Shown in pieces: positions 8,086-17,226 of a stretch of DNA of 64,000 bases (positions are counted from its first letter, which is position 1; every line of letters begins with the position of its first letter). A program made the translations under genes and the position numbers. The stretch covers positions 2,232,001 to 2,296,000 of the forward strand of contig OZ242021.1 of assembly GCA_965204925.1 (NCBI GenBank), in the 5' to 3' direction. The notes below the pieces were generated by a model, which did not search any database, was not told the DNA's origin, and saw nothing but the letters and a program-made list of their open reading frames with translations. This DNA comes from G963663315 sp965204925. Its GTDB lineage: Bacteria > Pseudomonadota > Gammaproteobacteria > Arenicellales > Poriferihabitantaceae.

Positions 8086-10404
8086 ATGCTGAAAACCAAC
8101 GGCTTTGTCGATCTTCGGATCGGTCACGGCGCCACAGGCATCGGGGATGAAAGCGTATGGCCGTCTTTCACCGACATCATGACCGTCGTCGTTATGATAT
8201 TTCTGATGACGCTGGTCGTCATCATGGTGCGCAATTTTGGATTGAGCAGTGAGTTGTTGACCAATATCTCGGCCAGGGAGGCGGCGATGTTGGCCAACCA
8301 GGATCTGGCGCAAAAAAACACGGAACTGCAAGCCTCCCTGCAAAGCACGGAAAGCGAACGCTCCTCACTCGCCGTATCGCTGGCGCAAGCGTTTGATCGC
8401 ATTGCCTTGCTTACCGAGAATCAGCTTGAGCTACAGGCAGACCTGGAGTCAATGGCGGCGGTGCGCGAGGAGCTTGAGCAGGCAAATACGCGGCTGCGAC
8501 AGGCCCAGCTTGAGACATTGACGGAGGTTGAGGTTCTGACTGCCGACACGGAGAGCCTGGCGCGGCAGAAACTGGAGCTTGAGTCTGCCTTGCAAGGTAC
8601 GGAAGTTGCGTTACAGGACACGAGAGCCGAGTTGCGGGGTACGGAGGCGGAACGGTCTTCGCTGGCGGAGTCGCTTGAGCAGGCGCTTGAGCGGATTGGC
8701 GCGCTTGTCGAGAGTGAGCGCGGGTTGCAGGATGAAGTAGCGCTGTTGACGGCGACGCGGGAAGAGCTTGAGTCTGCCTTGCAAGGTACGGAAGTTGCGT
8801 TGCAGGACACGAGAGCCGAGTTGCGGGGTACGGAGGCGGAACGGTCTTCGCTGGCGGAGTCGCTTGAGCAGGCGCTTGAGCGGATTGGCGCGCTTGTCGA
8901 GAGTGAGCGCGGGTTGCAGGATGAAGTAGCGCTGTTGACGGCGACGCGGGAAGAGCTTGAGTCTGCCTTGCAAGGTACGGAAGTTGCGTTGCAGGACACG
9001 AGAGCCGAGTTGCGGGGTACGGAGGCGGAACGGTCTTCGCTGGCGGAGTCGCTTGAGCAGGCGCTTGAGCGGATTGGCGCGCTTGTCGAGAGTGAGCGCG
9101 GGTTGCAGGATGAAGTGGCGTTGTTGACGGCGGCGCGCGAGGAGCTTGAGCAGGCAAACGCGCGGCTGCGGCAGGCCCGGCTTGAGACATTGACGGAGGT
9201 TGAGGTTCTGACTGCCGACACGGAGAGTCTGGCGCGACAGAAGCTGGAGCTTGAGTCTGCCTTGCAAGGTACGGAAGTTGCGTTACAGGACACGAGAGCC
9301 GAGTTGCGGGGTACGGAAGCTGAACGGTCTTCGCTGGCGGAGTCGCTTGAGCAGGCGCTTGAGCGGATTGGCGCGCTTGTCGAGGGTGAGCGCGGGTTGC
9401 AGGATGAAGTGGCGTTGTTGACGGCGGCGCGCGAGGAGCTTGAGCAGGCAAACGCGCGGCTGCGGCAGGCCCGGCTTGAGACATTGACGGAGGTTGAGGC
9501 TCTGACTGCCGACACGGAGAGTCTGGCGCGGCAGAAGCTGGAGCTTGAGTCTGCCTTGCAAGGTACGGAAGTTGCGTTACAGGACACGAGAGCCGAGTTG
9601 CGGGGTACGGAAGCTGAACGGTCTTCGCTGGCGGAGTCGCTTGAGCAGGCGCTTGAGCGGATTGGCGCGCTTGTCGAGAGTGAGCGCGGGTTGCAGGATG
9701 AGCTTGCCGGGCAGACTGCCAACGAACTGCTTTTAAGCCGAAATATCGGATCGCTCAATGAAACGTTGGCCGAGTTGGAGATACAGTCCGAATCTCGCAT
9801 CTCTTCTCTCATTGAAGAAAGAGCCACATTGGAGGAGCGCATCCATAGCCTGTCCCGGCAACTTGAGCATTTGCAGCGGTTATTGGCCCGATCCACTCTT
9901 GAGAATCGGTTGCTGAGTGAGGAAATGGCGCAAGTGGAAAGAATCAATGAAAGCGCGTCGGAACGATATGCCCGCGTGGCTGATGAGATTTTGTCACTGC
10001 AAGAATTGATCGGGCAAAGAGAAGCGGAAATTGCCGCTTTGCAGGCAAGTGTGGATACGTCCGCCCGGCAATACCGCTCCCTGCAGGAGGAGTACGAAAG
10101 TCTTGATGCCCAGTATCGCAGGCTGGTTCGTCCCGCGAGAAGCCCGGCCGGGAAAACAGTGGCTGAAATCAGGGTCGGGAAAAACGCCGGGGCCTGGTCA
10201 TATGAGATCAAGCAACCGGGCGACATCCAATGGACGCAGGTTTCCCGAGGCCAGATGGATTCAACCTTGCAGAAACTGAAAAACCGGCTGGGTACATCGC
10301 TGTATACGAAAATCGTCATTCCTGACGACAGCAACCTTACTTTTAATGAGGCTTGGGGTTTTACCTGGGAGATCCTGCAAAAGTATGATTATTATTACCA
10401 ATAG
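8086..10404 (+). CDS. ExbD/MotB-like protein with a giant repeat-built coiled coil
   Basis: The N-terminus has a short cytoplasmic part, then WPSFTDIMTVVVMIFLMTLV: one membrane helix with the Asp that ExbD/MotB/TolR proteins use for ion coupling (near residue 29). From about residue 60 to 680 the chain is Glu/Leu/Ala/Arg-rich coiled coil, mostly near-identical tandem repeats. The last 90 residues look globular, with TKIVIPDDSNLTFNEAW resembling the end of the ExbD periplasmic fold; there is no OmpA-type peptidoglycan-binding motif. The total is 772 residues from the ATG at 8086. A GTG at 8056 would add 10 residues and overlap the channel gene. The pair sits between mnmE and mnmG and is probably co-transcribed. 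Function is unknown. Confidence 0.8.
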   Translation: MLKTNGFVDLRIGHGATGIGDESVWPSFTDIMTVVVMIFLMTLVVIMVRNFGLSSELLTNISAREAAMLANQDLAQKNTELQASLQSTESERSSLAVSLAQAFDRIALLTENQLELQADLESMAAVREELEQANTRLRQAQLETLTEVEVLTADTESLARQKLELESALQGTEVALQDTRAELRGTEAERSSLAESLEQALERIGALVESERGLQDEVALLTATREELESALQGTEVALQDTRAELRGTEAERSSLAESLEQALERIGALVESERGLQDEVALLTATREELESALQGTEVALQDTRAELRGTEAERSSLAESLEQALERIGALVESERGLQDEVALLTAAREELEQANARLRQARLETLTEVEVLTADTESLARQKLELESALQGTEVALQDTRAELRGTEAERSSLAESLEQALERIGALVEGERGLQDEVALLTAAREELEQANARLRQARLETLTEVEALTADTESLARQKLELESALQGTEVALQDTRAELRGTEAERSSLAESLEQALERIGALVESERGLQDELAGQTANELLLSRNIGSLNETLAELEIQSESRISSLIEERATLEERIHSLSRQLEHLQRLLARSTLENRLLSEEMAQVERINESASERYARVADEILSLQELIGQREAEIAALQASVDTSARQYRSLQEEYESLDAQYRRLVRPARSPAGKTVAEIRVGKNAGAWSYEIKQPGDIQWTQVSRGQMDSTLQKLKNRLGTSLYTKIVIPDDSNLTFNEAWGFTWEILQKYDYYYQ
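8464..9711 (+). repeat. Tandem coding repeats (189-bp core, 105-bp spacer module)
   Basis: A 189-bp core (63 residues, beginning ESALQGTEVALQDTRAELRG) starts at 8581, 8770, 8959, 9253 and 9547. The spacings are 189, 189, 294 and 294 bp. The extra 105 bp (35 residues, EQANARLRQARLETLTEVEV...) also precedes the first core, so the order is spacer-core-core-core-spacer-core-spacer-core. Copies differ by only a few bases. Both lengths are whole numbers of heptads (9 and 5), so changes in copy number keep coiled-coil register and reading frame. Confidence 0.95.
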
Positions 10405-10433
10405 TCGTTGACTGCAAGCGATACGCCGCGGTC

Positions 10434-12314
10434 ATGAAGTATCCGGAAAAATTCGACATAGTCGTTATCGGCGGCGGCCATGCCGGCGTGGAAGCGGGAC
10501 TGGCGGCTGCTCGCATGAATTGCCGAACGTTGCTGGTTACGCACAATATTGAAACGATCGGGCAGATGTCGTGCAATCCGGCGATTGGCGGAATCGGCAA
10601 GGGCCATATTGTCAAGGAGATTGACGCTCTTGGCGGCATTATGGCGCAGGCGATCGATCAGTCCGGCATTCATTTTCGTATACTGAACTCCCGCAAAGGC
10701 GCGGCGGTACAGGCGACGCGGGCCCAGGCAGACCGGGCGTTATACAAAATTGCGGTTCGACGAATGGTCGATGATCAGCCCGGCCTGACCGTATTCCAGC
10801 AATCGGTTGATGACCTGATGCTGCAGGGAGACCGGGTGACCGGGGTTAAAACCGGGTCGGGAGTGGAGATTGAAGCGCCGGTCGTGGTGCTGACGGCCGG
10901 GACTTTTCTTAACGGCAAGATTCATGTCGGAATGAACAATTTGCAAGGAGGGCGGGCGGGCGATCCTCCATCCATCGCACTGGCGGAGCGGTTACGTGAG
11001 CTGCCGTTTCGCGTTGGCCGGCTGAAGACCGGAACCCCACCGCGAATTGACGGAAAAACGATCGATTACAGTGAGCTGGAAAAACAACCGGGTGATCGAC
11101 CGGTACCCGTGTTCTCATTTTTCGGGAGCGCCGAACATCATCCTGCCCAGGTCTGTTGCCACATTACGCATACCAATGACTCTACTCATGAAATTATCCG
11201 CGAATCCTTGCACCGATCACCGCTTTACGGCGGTGAAATCGAAGGGGTGGGGCCGCGATACTGTCCCTCGATCGAGGACAAGGTAGTGCGTTTCAGCGAC
11301 CACAACAGTCATCAGATTTTCATTGAGCCCGAGGGACTGAATACAACGGAAGTGTATCCAAACGGTATTTCCACCAGTCTGCCGTTCGATGTACAACATT
11401 CCTTCATCAGAACGATAAAAGGCTTTGAACGAGCCTTGATTACCCGCCCCGGCTATGCCATCGAATATGATTTTTTCGATCCGCGCGGCCTGAACAGCTC
11501 GCTGGAAACCAAATCGATCGGCGGATTGTTCTTTGCCGGACAGATTAACGGCACGACCGGTTATGAGGAAGCGGCGGGTCAGGGGTTGATTGCAGGCATC
11601 AATGCCGCGCTCAGGGTGCAGCAAAAGGAACCCTGGCGCCCGGCCCGAAATGAGGCTTATATCGGGGTGATGATTGATGATCTGGTTACTCGCGGCACCG
11701 CCGAGCCTTATCGGATGTTTACTTCCCGGGCAGAATATCGACTACAGCTTCGTGAAGACAATGCCGATTTGCGATTGACCGAGAAGGGTTTTCAACTGGG
11801 GGTAGTGGATCATGAGCGCATCGCCGCCTTCAAACTGAAAAGAGATCGGATCGACAGGGAAAGAGGGCGTCTGGAGAGAACCCGGGTGCACCCGGACAAG
11901 ACCGATGTCGAGCGGATTCAGAAAATTCTCGGACAGCCATTGCAACGTGAAACCAGCTTGTTCGACCTGCTCAGGCGGCCGGAGACGGACTACGATGACG
12001 TGATTGCCCTGGCGGGGCTGGATTCCCCGCTTGACGACCCGGAAAGCATTCGTCAACTCGAGATTCAGGCCCGCTACAGCGGCTATATCGAACGCCAGAC
12101 GATCGAAATAGAGCGTCAGAAAAACAGCGACAGGCTGACGATCCCGCAGTCCGTCGATTATGCCGGGGTGAGAGGGCTGTCTGCCGAGGTACAGCAGAAA
12201 TTGACCGAAATCCGCCCGCAGACAATCGGCCAGGCTGCCCGTATTGCGGGCGTGACTCCGGCCGCCGTTTCCCTGCTGCTCGTCCACCTGAAAAAACTCC
12301 GACGCGCTGCCTGA
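10434..12314 (+). CDS. mnmG: tRNA uridine-5-carboxymethylaminomethyl modification enzyme MnmG
   Basis: The 626-residue flavoprotein begins with an FAD-binding Rossmann motif (VVIGGGHAGVEAG, residues 10-22) and has the conserved SCNPAIGGIGKGH segment near residue 46 and GLFFAGQINGTTGYEEAA near 370. Length matches E. coli MnmG (629). It works with MnmE to add the carboxymethylaminomethyl group at wobble U34, using FAD, NADH and a folate one-carbon unit. It lies 29 bases after the coiled-coil gene. The usual followers rsmG-parA-parB are missing: the next gene is convergent and unrelated. Confidence 0.97.
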   Translation: MKYPEKFDIVVIGGGHAGVEAGLAAARMNCRTLLVTHNIETIGQMSCNPAIGGIGKGHIVKEIDALGGIMAQAIDQSGIHFRILNSRKGAAVQATRAQADRALYKIAVRRMVDDQPGLTVFQQSVDDLMLQGDRVTGVKTGSGVEIEAPVVVLTAGTFLNGKIHVGMNNLQGGRAGDPPSIALAERLRELPFRVGRLKTGTPPRIDGKTIDYSELEKQPGDRPVPVFSFFGSAEHHPAQVCCHITHTNDSTHEIIRESLHRSPLYGGEIEGVGPRYCPSIEDKVVRFSDHNSHQIFIEPEGLNTTEVYPNGISTSLPFDVQHSFIRTIKGFERALITRPGYAIEYDFFDPRGLNSSLETKSIGGLFFAGQINGTTGYEEAAGQGLIAGINAALRVQQKEPWRPARNEAYIGVMIDDLVTRGTAEPYRMFTSRAEYRLQLREDNADLRLTEKGFQLGVVDHERIAAFKLKRDRIDRERGRLERTRVHPDKTDVERIQKILGQPLQRETSLFDLLRRPETDYDDVIALAGLDSPLDDPESIRQLEIQARYSGYIERQTIEIERQKNSDRLTIPQSVDYAGVRGLSAEVQQKLTEIRPQTIGQAARIAGVTPAAVSLLLVHLKKLRRAA

Positions 12315-12365
12315 TCAACGTTGCGGGGCAGGTTATTTGTCGTATGAGCCCGCCCGCGCTGTGTC

Positions 12366-14825
12366 TCACCCCCGCATTCTTTTTGCGGCCGGATCATACA
12401 TTGCGGACAGACTAGCGCGGGCCGGAACGGTGCGACCGGCCACATCAATGGCAAACGTCCCGGAAGTGATATAGTCCGTATCCACTCCGTCCTGTTCGTA
12501 GACATACCCCATTCCGACCGCTCCTCCCAGGGTATGGCCATAGTTGCCCGACGTTAAATGTCCGACCAGCTTGCCGTCTCGCAGGATCGGCTCGTGGTGA
12601 TACAGCGTCTCTTCCGGATCCTCAAGCAGAAATTGCACCATGCGTTTCTTTTTCCAGCTTTCGTTCTGTTTTTGCCGGAGCATGGCATCGCGGCCAATGA
12701 ACGGGATGTCCTTTTCATAATCGCAGACAAAGCCAAGCCCGCATTCCAGTGGCGTATCGGTATCGGCCACATCGTGCCCGAAGTGAACGAATTTCTTCTC
12801 GATCCGGCCACTGTCCAGCGCATGCAGTCCGGCCATTACGAGACCGTATTTTTCGCCGGCCTGCCACAGCTGATCGAACCCGTGACGCGCCATATCCACC
12901 GGGATATACAGTTCCCATCCCAATTCCCCTACATAGGAGACCCGGGCCGCCCGTCCGACTGCGCATCCTATTTCGACCGGTTTGGACATTCCGAACGGGA
13001 ATGCAGGCGTGCTCATGTCGATGCCGAGAACATCGCTGAGCAATGCCCGGCTGTTCGGACCCATTACGCCCAGCACCGCCAGGCTGCTGGTGATGTCGGT
13101 AACCGTACAAAAAGCGTCATCGGGGATGTTGCGCTCCAGCCAATCGAGGTCCCTGTGGGTCACTGCCGCGGCGCTCACTACCAGAAACCGGTTTTCGTCA
13201 AGCCGCGTCACTGTCAGGTCCGCCTCGATGCCGCCTCGCTGGTTGAGCCAATGAGTGTATACGAGCCTGCCGGGCGGGACATCGACATTGGCGCTACAGA
13301 TCCTCTGCAATACGCGGCAACTGTCCCTGCCCTGCACCAGATATTTCGAAAAGCTGCTCTGATCGAACAGCGCCACGTTGTCACGAAACGCCTTGTGCTC
13401 CGCGGCCGAATAGTTGAACCAGTTCTGCTTGCCGAAGCTGTATTCATATTTCGGTTCGATGCCTCGCGGAGCAAACCAGTTCGGGCGCTCCCAGCCGGCC
13501 GCTTCTCCGAAACAGGCATTGTGTTCAACCAGTTTTTCGTGGATCGGGGAGTGACGCACATTCCTTGATGTCTCCATTTGCCGGTATGGCCAGTGGTGCC
13601 CATACAACAACCCGAGAGTCTCGCTGACCCGGTTCCGAAGATACCGGCGGGTTCCCTGAAATGAATACATGCGGCGAATATCCACGCTCCACAAGTCCAG
13701 CGGAGCATGCCCCTGATCGATCCATTCCGACAGCGCCTTGCCAATGCCTCCAGAACTCTGGATGCCGATCGAATTCAAACCCGCCGCTACGAAAAAATTT
13801 CGCACTCCGGGAGCTTCTCCGATATGGAACTGGTCGTCCGGGGTAAATGATTCCGGTCCACAGAAGAACTTGCGCCAGCCAGCTTGCTGCAATATCGGTA
13901 CCCGTTCCATCGACTTTTCAAGCACGGGCATCATCTGTTCTTCGAAATGGCCGTCAATTTCATCGAAACTGAAATCCTCGGGGATACCGTCCTGCCCCCA
14001 CGGTATCGCATTCGGCTCAAATTGCCCGACCAGCAGGCTGCCCGCATCCTGTTTGTAATAAGCGCTATTGTCATGATCCCGCATTACAGGCAAATCGGGA
14101 GGCAGCGAATCGATCTTTTCAGTTACCGCATAGTAATGCTCTGCCGCATGGAGCGGGATGTTTACTCCGGCCATGCCGCCGACTTCCCGCGCCCACATTC
14201 CGGCGCAGTTGACGACGAATTCGGCCTGGATATCTCCCTGACTGGTATTGACCCCGCAAACCCGGCCGTTCTCAACCACGATGCCCGTTACTTTCACTCC
14301 TTCCAGGCACAAGGCGCCGCGGTTACGGGCGCTTTTGATAAAGGCGGCCGTTACATCTACCGGACTGGCGTAGCCATCCTGAGCAACCCAGCTTCCACCC
14401 AGCAAATCCTCTGTCTTAAGGTAAGGATAAAGCTCCTTGATCTCTTGCGGCGTAATAATATCGACGCGGGTTACTCCAAAAGCGTTATTCATCGCCGCGA
14501 CCCGTTTCAGCTCTTCAAACCGCCCTTCACTGTGTGCGATGCTGATTGAACCTACTTGTCTGAACCCGGTTGACTGCCCGCTTTCTTTCTCTATTTCCGA
14601 CAGAACCGACATCGAATACTGGGCCATTTTGGCGTGACTCTCATTGGCGCGCATGGTGCCGATCAGCCCGGCGGCATGCCAGGTGGCGCCGCAACTGAAC
14701 TGGCTGCGTTCAAGCAGCACAACGCCGCTCCAGCCGATTTTAGCCAGATGCCAGGCTACGCTGGAGCCGATAACGCCGCCGCCTATAATGACTGCGCTTG
14801 CTTTTCCCGGAAGTTTCGGAGGCAT
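12366..14825 (-). CDS. Dimethylglycine/sarcosine dehydrogenase-like flavoprotein with GcvT domain
   Basis: The 819-residue product has an N-terminal FAD-dependent DAO domain (VIIGGGVIGSSVAWHL, residues 12-27). CGATWHAAGL follows, and its His50 matches the residue that carries covalent FAD in dimethylglycine dehydrogenase. A middle FAO-type domain and a C-terminal aminomethyltransferase (GcvT)-like folate domain (about 430-800) complete it. Such enzymes oxidatively demethylate N-methyl amino acids and pass the one-carbon unit to tetrahydrofolate. The exact substrate cannot be read from the sequence. The ATG at 14825 was preferred over a TTG at 14843 because a GAGAGA ribosome site precedes it. 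The MttB homologue at 45 kb may belong to the same metabolism. Confidence 0.85.
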   Translation of the reverse strand: MPPKLPGKASAVIIGGGVIGSSVAWHLAKIGWSGVVLLERSQFSCGATWHAAGLIGTMRANESHAKMAQYSMSVLSEIEKESGQSTGFRQVGSISIAHSEGRFEELKRVAAMNNAFGVTRVDIITPQEIKELYPYLKTEDLLGGSWVAQDGYASPVDVTAAFIKSARNRGALCLEGVKVTGIVVENGRVCGVNTSQGDIQAEFVVNCAGMWAREVGGMAGVNIPLHAAEHYYAVTEKIDSLPPDLPVMRDHDNSAYYKQDAGSLLVGQFEPNAIPWGQDGIPEDFSFDEIDGHFEEQMMPVLEKSMERVPILQQAGWRKFFCGPESFTPDDQFHIGEAPGVRNFFVAAGLNSIGIQSSGGIGKALSEWIDQGHAPLDLWSVDIRRMYSFQGTRRYLRNRVSETLGLLYGHHWPYRQMETSRNVRHSPIHEKLVEHNACFGEAAGWERPNWFAPRGIEPKYEYSFGKQNWFNYSAAEHKAFRDNVALFDQSSFSKYLVQGRDSCRVLQRICSANVDVPPGRLVYTHWLNQRGGIEADLTVTRLDENRFLVVSAAAVTHRDLDWLERNIPDDAFCTVTDITSSLAVLGVMGPNSRALLSDVLGIDMSTPAFPFGMSKPVEIGCAVGRAARVSYVGELGWELYIPVDMARHGFDQLWQAGEKYGLVMAGLHALDSGRIEKKFVHFGHDVADTDTPLECGLGFVCDYEKDIPFIGRDAMLRQKQNESWKKKRMVQFLLEDPEETLYHHEPILRDGKLVGHLTSGNYGHTLGGAVGMGYVYEQDGVDTDYITSGTFAIDVAGRTVPARASLSAMYDPAAKRMRG

Positions 14826-14884
14826 GGTAAGTTCTCTCTGCAAGTAAAAGGATGGTGACGAGGTTGGGCTGGCAGGCGTTGCCG

Positions 14885-17074
14885 TCAGTTTCGTTTTTTG
14901 ACGCCTCGGGTTCTCACCGATTTCTTGCGGCGCCTCGTTTGCAGCCGGGTCTGGGCGTATTCAATCAGCTGGTGCTGGCAACCGACGGCGCCCGGTGATT
15001 TACAGACTCGCTTGATGTAGGAGCCGTCAGACTGCATTTCCCAGGCATCGACATCGTCGTTGAGCAATGTGTCCAGAATCAGGTTGAGTTCATGCTTCAA
15101 TGATTTCCCGTTGATCGGGGTCACGACCTCAACCCGGCTTTCGAGGTTCCTCTTCATGAGGTCGGCGGAGCCGATCAAATATTCTTCTGCGCCCTTGTTC
15201 CAGAAATAAAACACCCGGCTGTGCTCGAGGAAGCGGCCAACTATACTGATTACGGTCACATTTTCGGATAGTCCTTTTATCCCCGGGCGCAATCGGCAGG
15301 TATCCCGAATAATCAGATCGACTTTTACTCCTGCGGCCGAAGCGCGGTACAGGGCTTCCACAATATCGCGGTCTTCAAGGGCATTCGACTTGATGCGGAT
15401 CAGCCCTTTGCCGCCCTCGGCAGCCTGGGCGATTTCCCGCCTGATTTTTTCGATCAGCTCTTTTTTCAGTTGTTTTGGAGAAACGAGGAGTTGTTTGAAA
15501 GATCGTTTCCTCAAATGGCCTGTAGTAAGGTAGTTGAACAGCTCGGTGGTGTCGTTGCCGATATAATCGTCGCAGGTCAATAATCCGAGATCGGTATATT
15601 GTCTGGCCGTGCCGCCATGATAGTTGCCGGTGCCGATATGTACATAACGTCTGAGTTTATCAACATCCTTGCGCACCACCATCAATACCTTGCAATGGGT
15701 TTTCAGTCCGATCACTCCGTAAGTGACATGGATGCCGGCGCGTTCCATGCGCTCGGCCCATTTGATGTTGGCAGCCTCATCGAATTTTGCCTTTAATTCA
15801 ACGACTACCGCGACTTGTTTCCTGTTATTCGCGGCCTCGATCAGCAAATCGACAATACGTGTTTCTTCGTCCGTGCGATAGAGTGACATCTTGATCGCCC
15901 GAACCTGTTCGTCACGGGCGGCCTCTCTCAGGAAGCGGACGACGGACGTATCGAATGATTCATAAGGGTGCTGCAACAGTATCGAACGGGCTTCCCGAAT
16001 GGAGTGGAAAATACTGCGCTGCCCGTCCTGCAGCCTGTGATGGTTGATCGGCAGATGCAATGGATAGTGAAGTTCCGGGCGCGGCAACGATACCAGCTCG
16101 AACAGGTCCTTCTGGGCGAGCAGGCTTGCGGATTCGAATACATCCGTTTCCACATTCAGGCCAAGCTGCTCCGCCAGCATTTTCTTTCTGTCATCGCTCA
16201 TACCCCGATTGACGGTAATACGCACGATCGGGGCGATTCGCCGGTCGCGCAGTTCGGACTCGATCATTGCCAGCAGGTCGCTGACACCGGATTCCTGTCT
16301 TTCCGCCGCCGCATTCCTTGAAATATAAAAATAGTCGAATTCGAAGTCCTGTTCGCCAGGGAAAAGCAGGTTCAGATTGTGGGCAATGATTTGTTCCAGA
16401 GGGACGAAATGGCCGGACTCGGCAAGCTGGACAAAGCGCGGTACGCCAGCCCCGACCGGGACTTTTACCCTGGCCAGGAACGAGTCCTCGTCATTGATCG
16501 ACGGCAGGGTCACCAGTATGTTCAGTGACAAGTTGGAAATGAACGGGAAAGGATGGGCCGGGTCGAAGATCTGGGGTGTGACGAGAGGGAAAATATTCTC
16601 GAAATAGTGGTGCCGCAAAGCGTCCCGCTGATTCCGGTCCAGTTCGTCATAGTCCAGAATGCGGATGTCCCTGGCGGCCAGCTCAGCCAGAAGTTCGGGC
16701 AGCGCATCGTCATTAATCGCTTCGAGTTCCTTTACCAGCGCCCGGCATTCGCTCAGTTGTTGTTGTGGATTGCGTCCGTCCACGCTCAGTTCGACAACGC
16801 CGGCCATCTCCTGAAGTTTCAAACCGCCAATGCGTTTCATAAAAAACTCATCAATATTCGAGGCAAAGATGGCGAAGAATTTGAGGCGTTCCAGCAAAGG
16901 GTTGCCATTGTCCATCGCTTCGCACAATACCCGGCGGTTGAACTGGAGCCAAGTGATTTCCCGGTTCAGATAAAGATCACAGGCGGTCAGATCATGGTCA
17001 ATGACGTTCGCGGCTGCCGGTTTGTCGTTCGGCATCCGGGCTGACGCGGGTTTTTCGACTGAATTCAATGACAT
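14885..17074 (-). CDS. ppk: Polyphosphate kinase 1
   Basis: The 729-residue protein starts with the PPK1 N-domain signature (YLNREITWLQFNRRVL, FASNIDEFFMKR) and contains HIGTGNYHGGTARQYTD near residue 478, which includes the histidine phosphorylated during catalysis. The C-terminal phospholipase-D-like domains follow. PPK1 polymerises the gamma-phosphate of ATP into polyphosphate. Length is normal (E. coli 688) with a short basic C-terminal tail. It is divergent from the CNNM gene pair. The exopolyphosphatase at 26 kb and the pst operon at 32 kb complete a phosphate-storage theme. Confidence 0.96.
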   Translation of the reverse strand: MSLNSVEKPASARMPNDKPAAANVIDHDLTACDLYLNREITWLQFNRRVLCEAMDNGNPLLERLKFFAIFASNIDEFFMKRIGGLKLQEMAGVVELSVDGRNPQQQLSECRALVKELEAINDDALPELLAELAARDIRILDYDELDRNQRDALRHHYFENIFPLVTPQIFDPAHPFPFISNLSLNILVTLPSINDEDSFLARVKVPVGAGVPRFVQLAESGHFVPLEQIIAHNLNLLFPGEQDFEFDYFYISRNAAAERQESGVSDLLAMIESELRDRRIAPIVRITVNRGMSDDRKKMLAEQLGLNVETDVFESASLLAQKDLFELVSLPRPELHYPLHLPINHHRLQDGQRSIFHSIREARSILLQHPYESFDTSVVRFLREAARDEQVRAIKMSLYRTDEETRIVDLLIEAANNRKQVAVVVELKAKFDEAANIKWAERMERAGIHVTYGVIGLKTHCKVLMVVRKDVDKLRRYVHIGTGNYHGGTARQYTDLGLLTCDDYIGNDTTELFNYLTTGHLRKRSFKQLLVSPKQLKKELIEKIRREIAQAAEGGKGLIRIKSNALEDRDIVEALYRASAAGVKVDLIIRDTCRLRPGIKGLSENVTVISIVGRFLEHSRVFYFWNKGAEEYLIGSADLMKRNLESRVEVVTPINGKSLKHELNLILDTLLNDDVDAWEMQSDGSYIKRVCKSPGAVGCQHQLIEYAQTRLQTRRRKKSVRTRGVKKRN

Positions 17075-17104
17075 TTGTCATACCATGGGAAAAGTGTCAT
17101 GTGA

Positions 17105-17135
17105 ATTATACAATTTTAATTGAAATTCATGTCAT
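17105..17135 (-). promoter_or_regulatory. Candidate ppk promoter with TGTCAT repeats around it
   Basis: Read leftward, ATGACA (17130-17135) and TATAAT (17105-17110) are 19 bases apart and about 30 bases before the ppk ATG. TGTCAT or GTCAT also occurs at 17076, 17095 and 17141 on the plus strand. These recall the CTGTCAT half of a Pho box, but the spacings (19, 35, 10) do not form the regular 11-bp array, so PhoB control is only a possibility. Confidence 0.35.
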
Positions 17136-17226
17136 ATTCGGTCATATTCCCAAGCCGTTCAATCTTGAGGAGCATGCCTTTACATGTCCGAACACCCCCC
17201 CAGTCCGTTAGTAACCGAAAATCTTG

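Noticed and set aside
8581..9711. Possible CRISPR-like array or non-coding satellite
   Set aside because: Units are 189 and 294 bp, in frame, and encode heptad repeats. There are no short repeats with unique spacers and no cas genes.
8411..10334. Very long leftward open frames (637 and 357 codons) opposite the coiled-coil gene
   Set aside because: They arise because the tandem repeats lack stops in other frames. Their Ser/Pro/Ala-rich composition is low-complexity, and the forward frame has a membrane helix, heptads and a sensible neighbour.
7056..10404. Zorya-type anti-phage system (ZorA/ZorB)
   Set aside because: The pair is MotA/MotB-like, but the second protein lacks the peptidoglycan-binding domain, and no ZorC, ZorD or ZorE-like gene is adjacent.
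12558..13568. 336-codon rightward frame opposite the dimethylglycine dehydrogenase-like gene
   Set aside because: It is an antisense shadow of a well-conserved flavoprotein, with no recognisable domain or ribosome-binding site.
17076..17145. Definite Pho box before ppk
   Set aside because: Several TGTCAT or GTCAT words occur, but their spacings (19, 35, 10) do not form the 11-bp repeat needed; kept only as a weak regulatory note.
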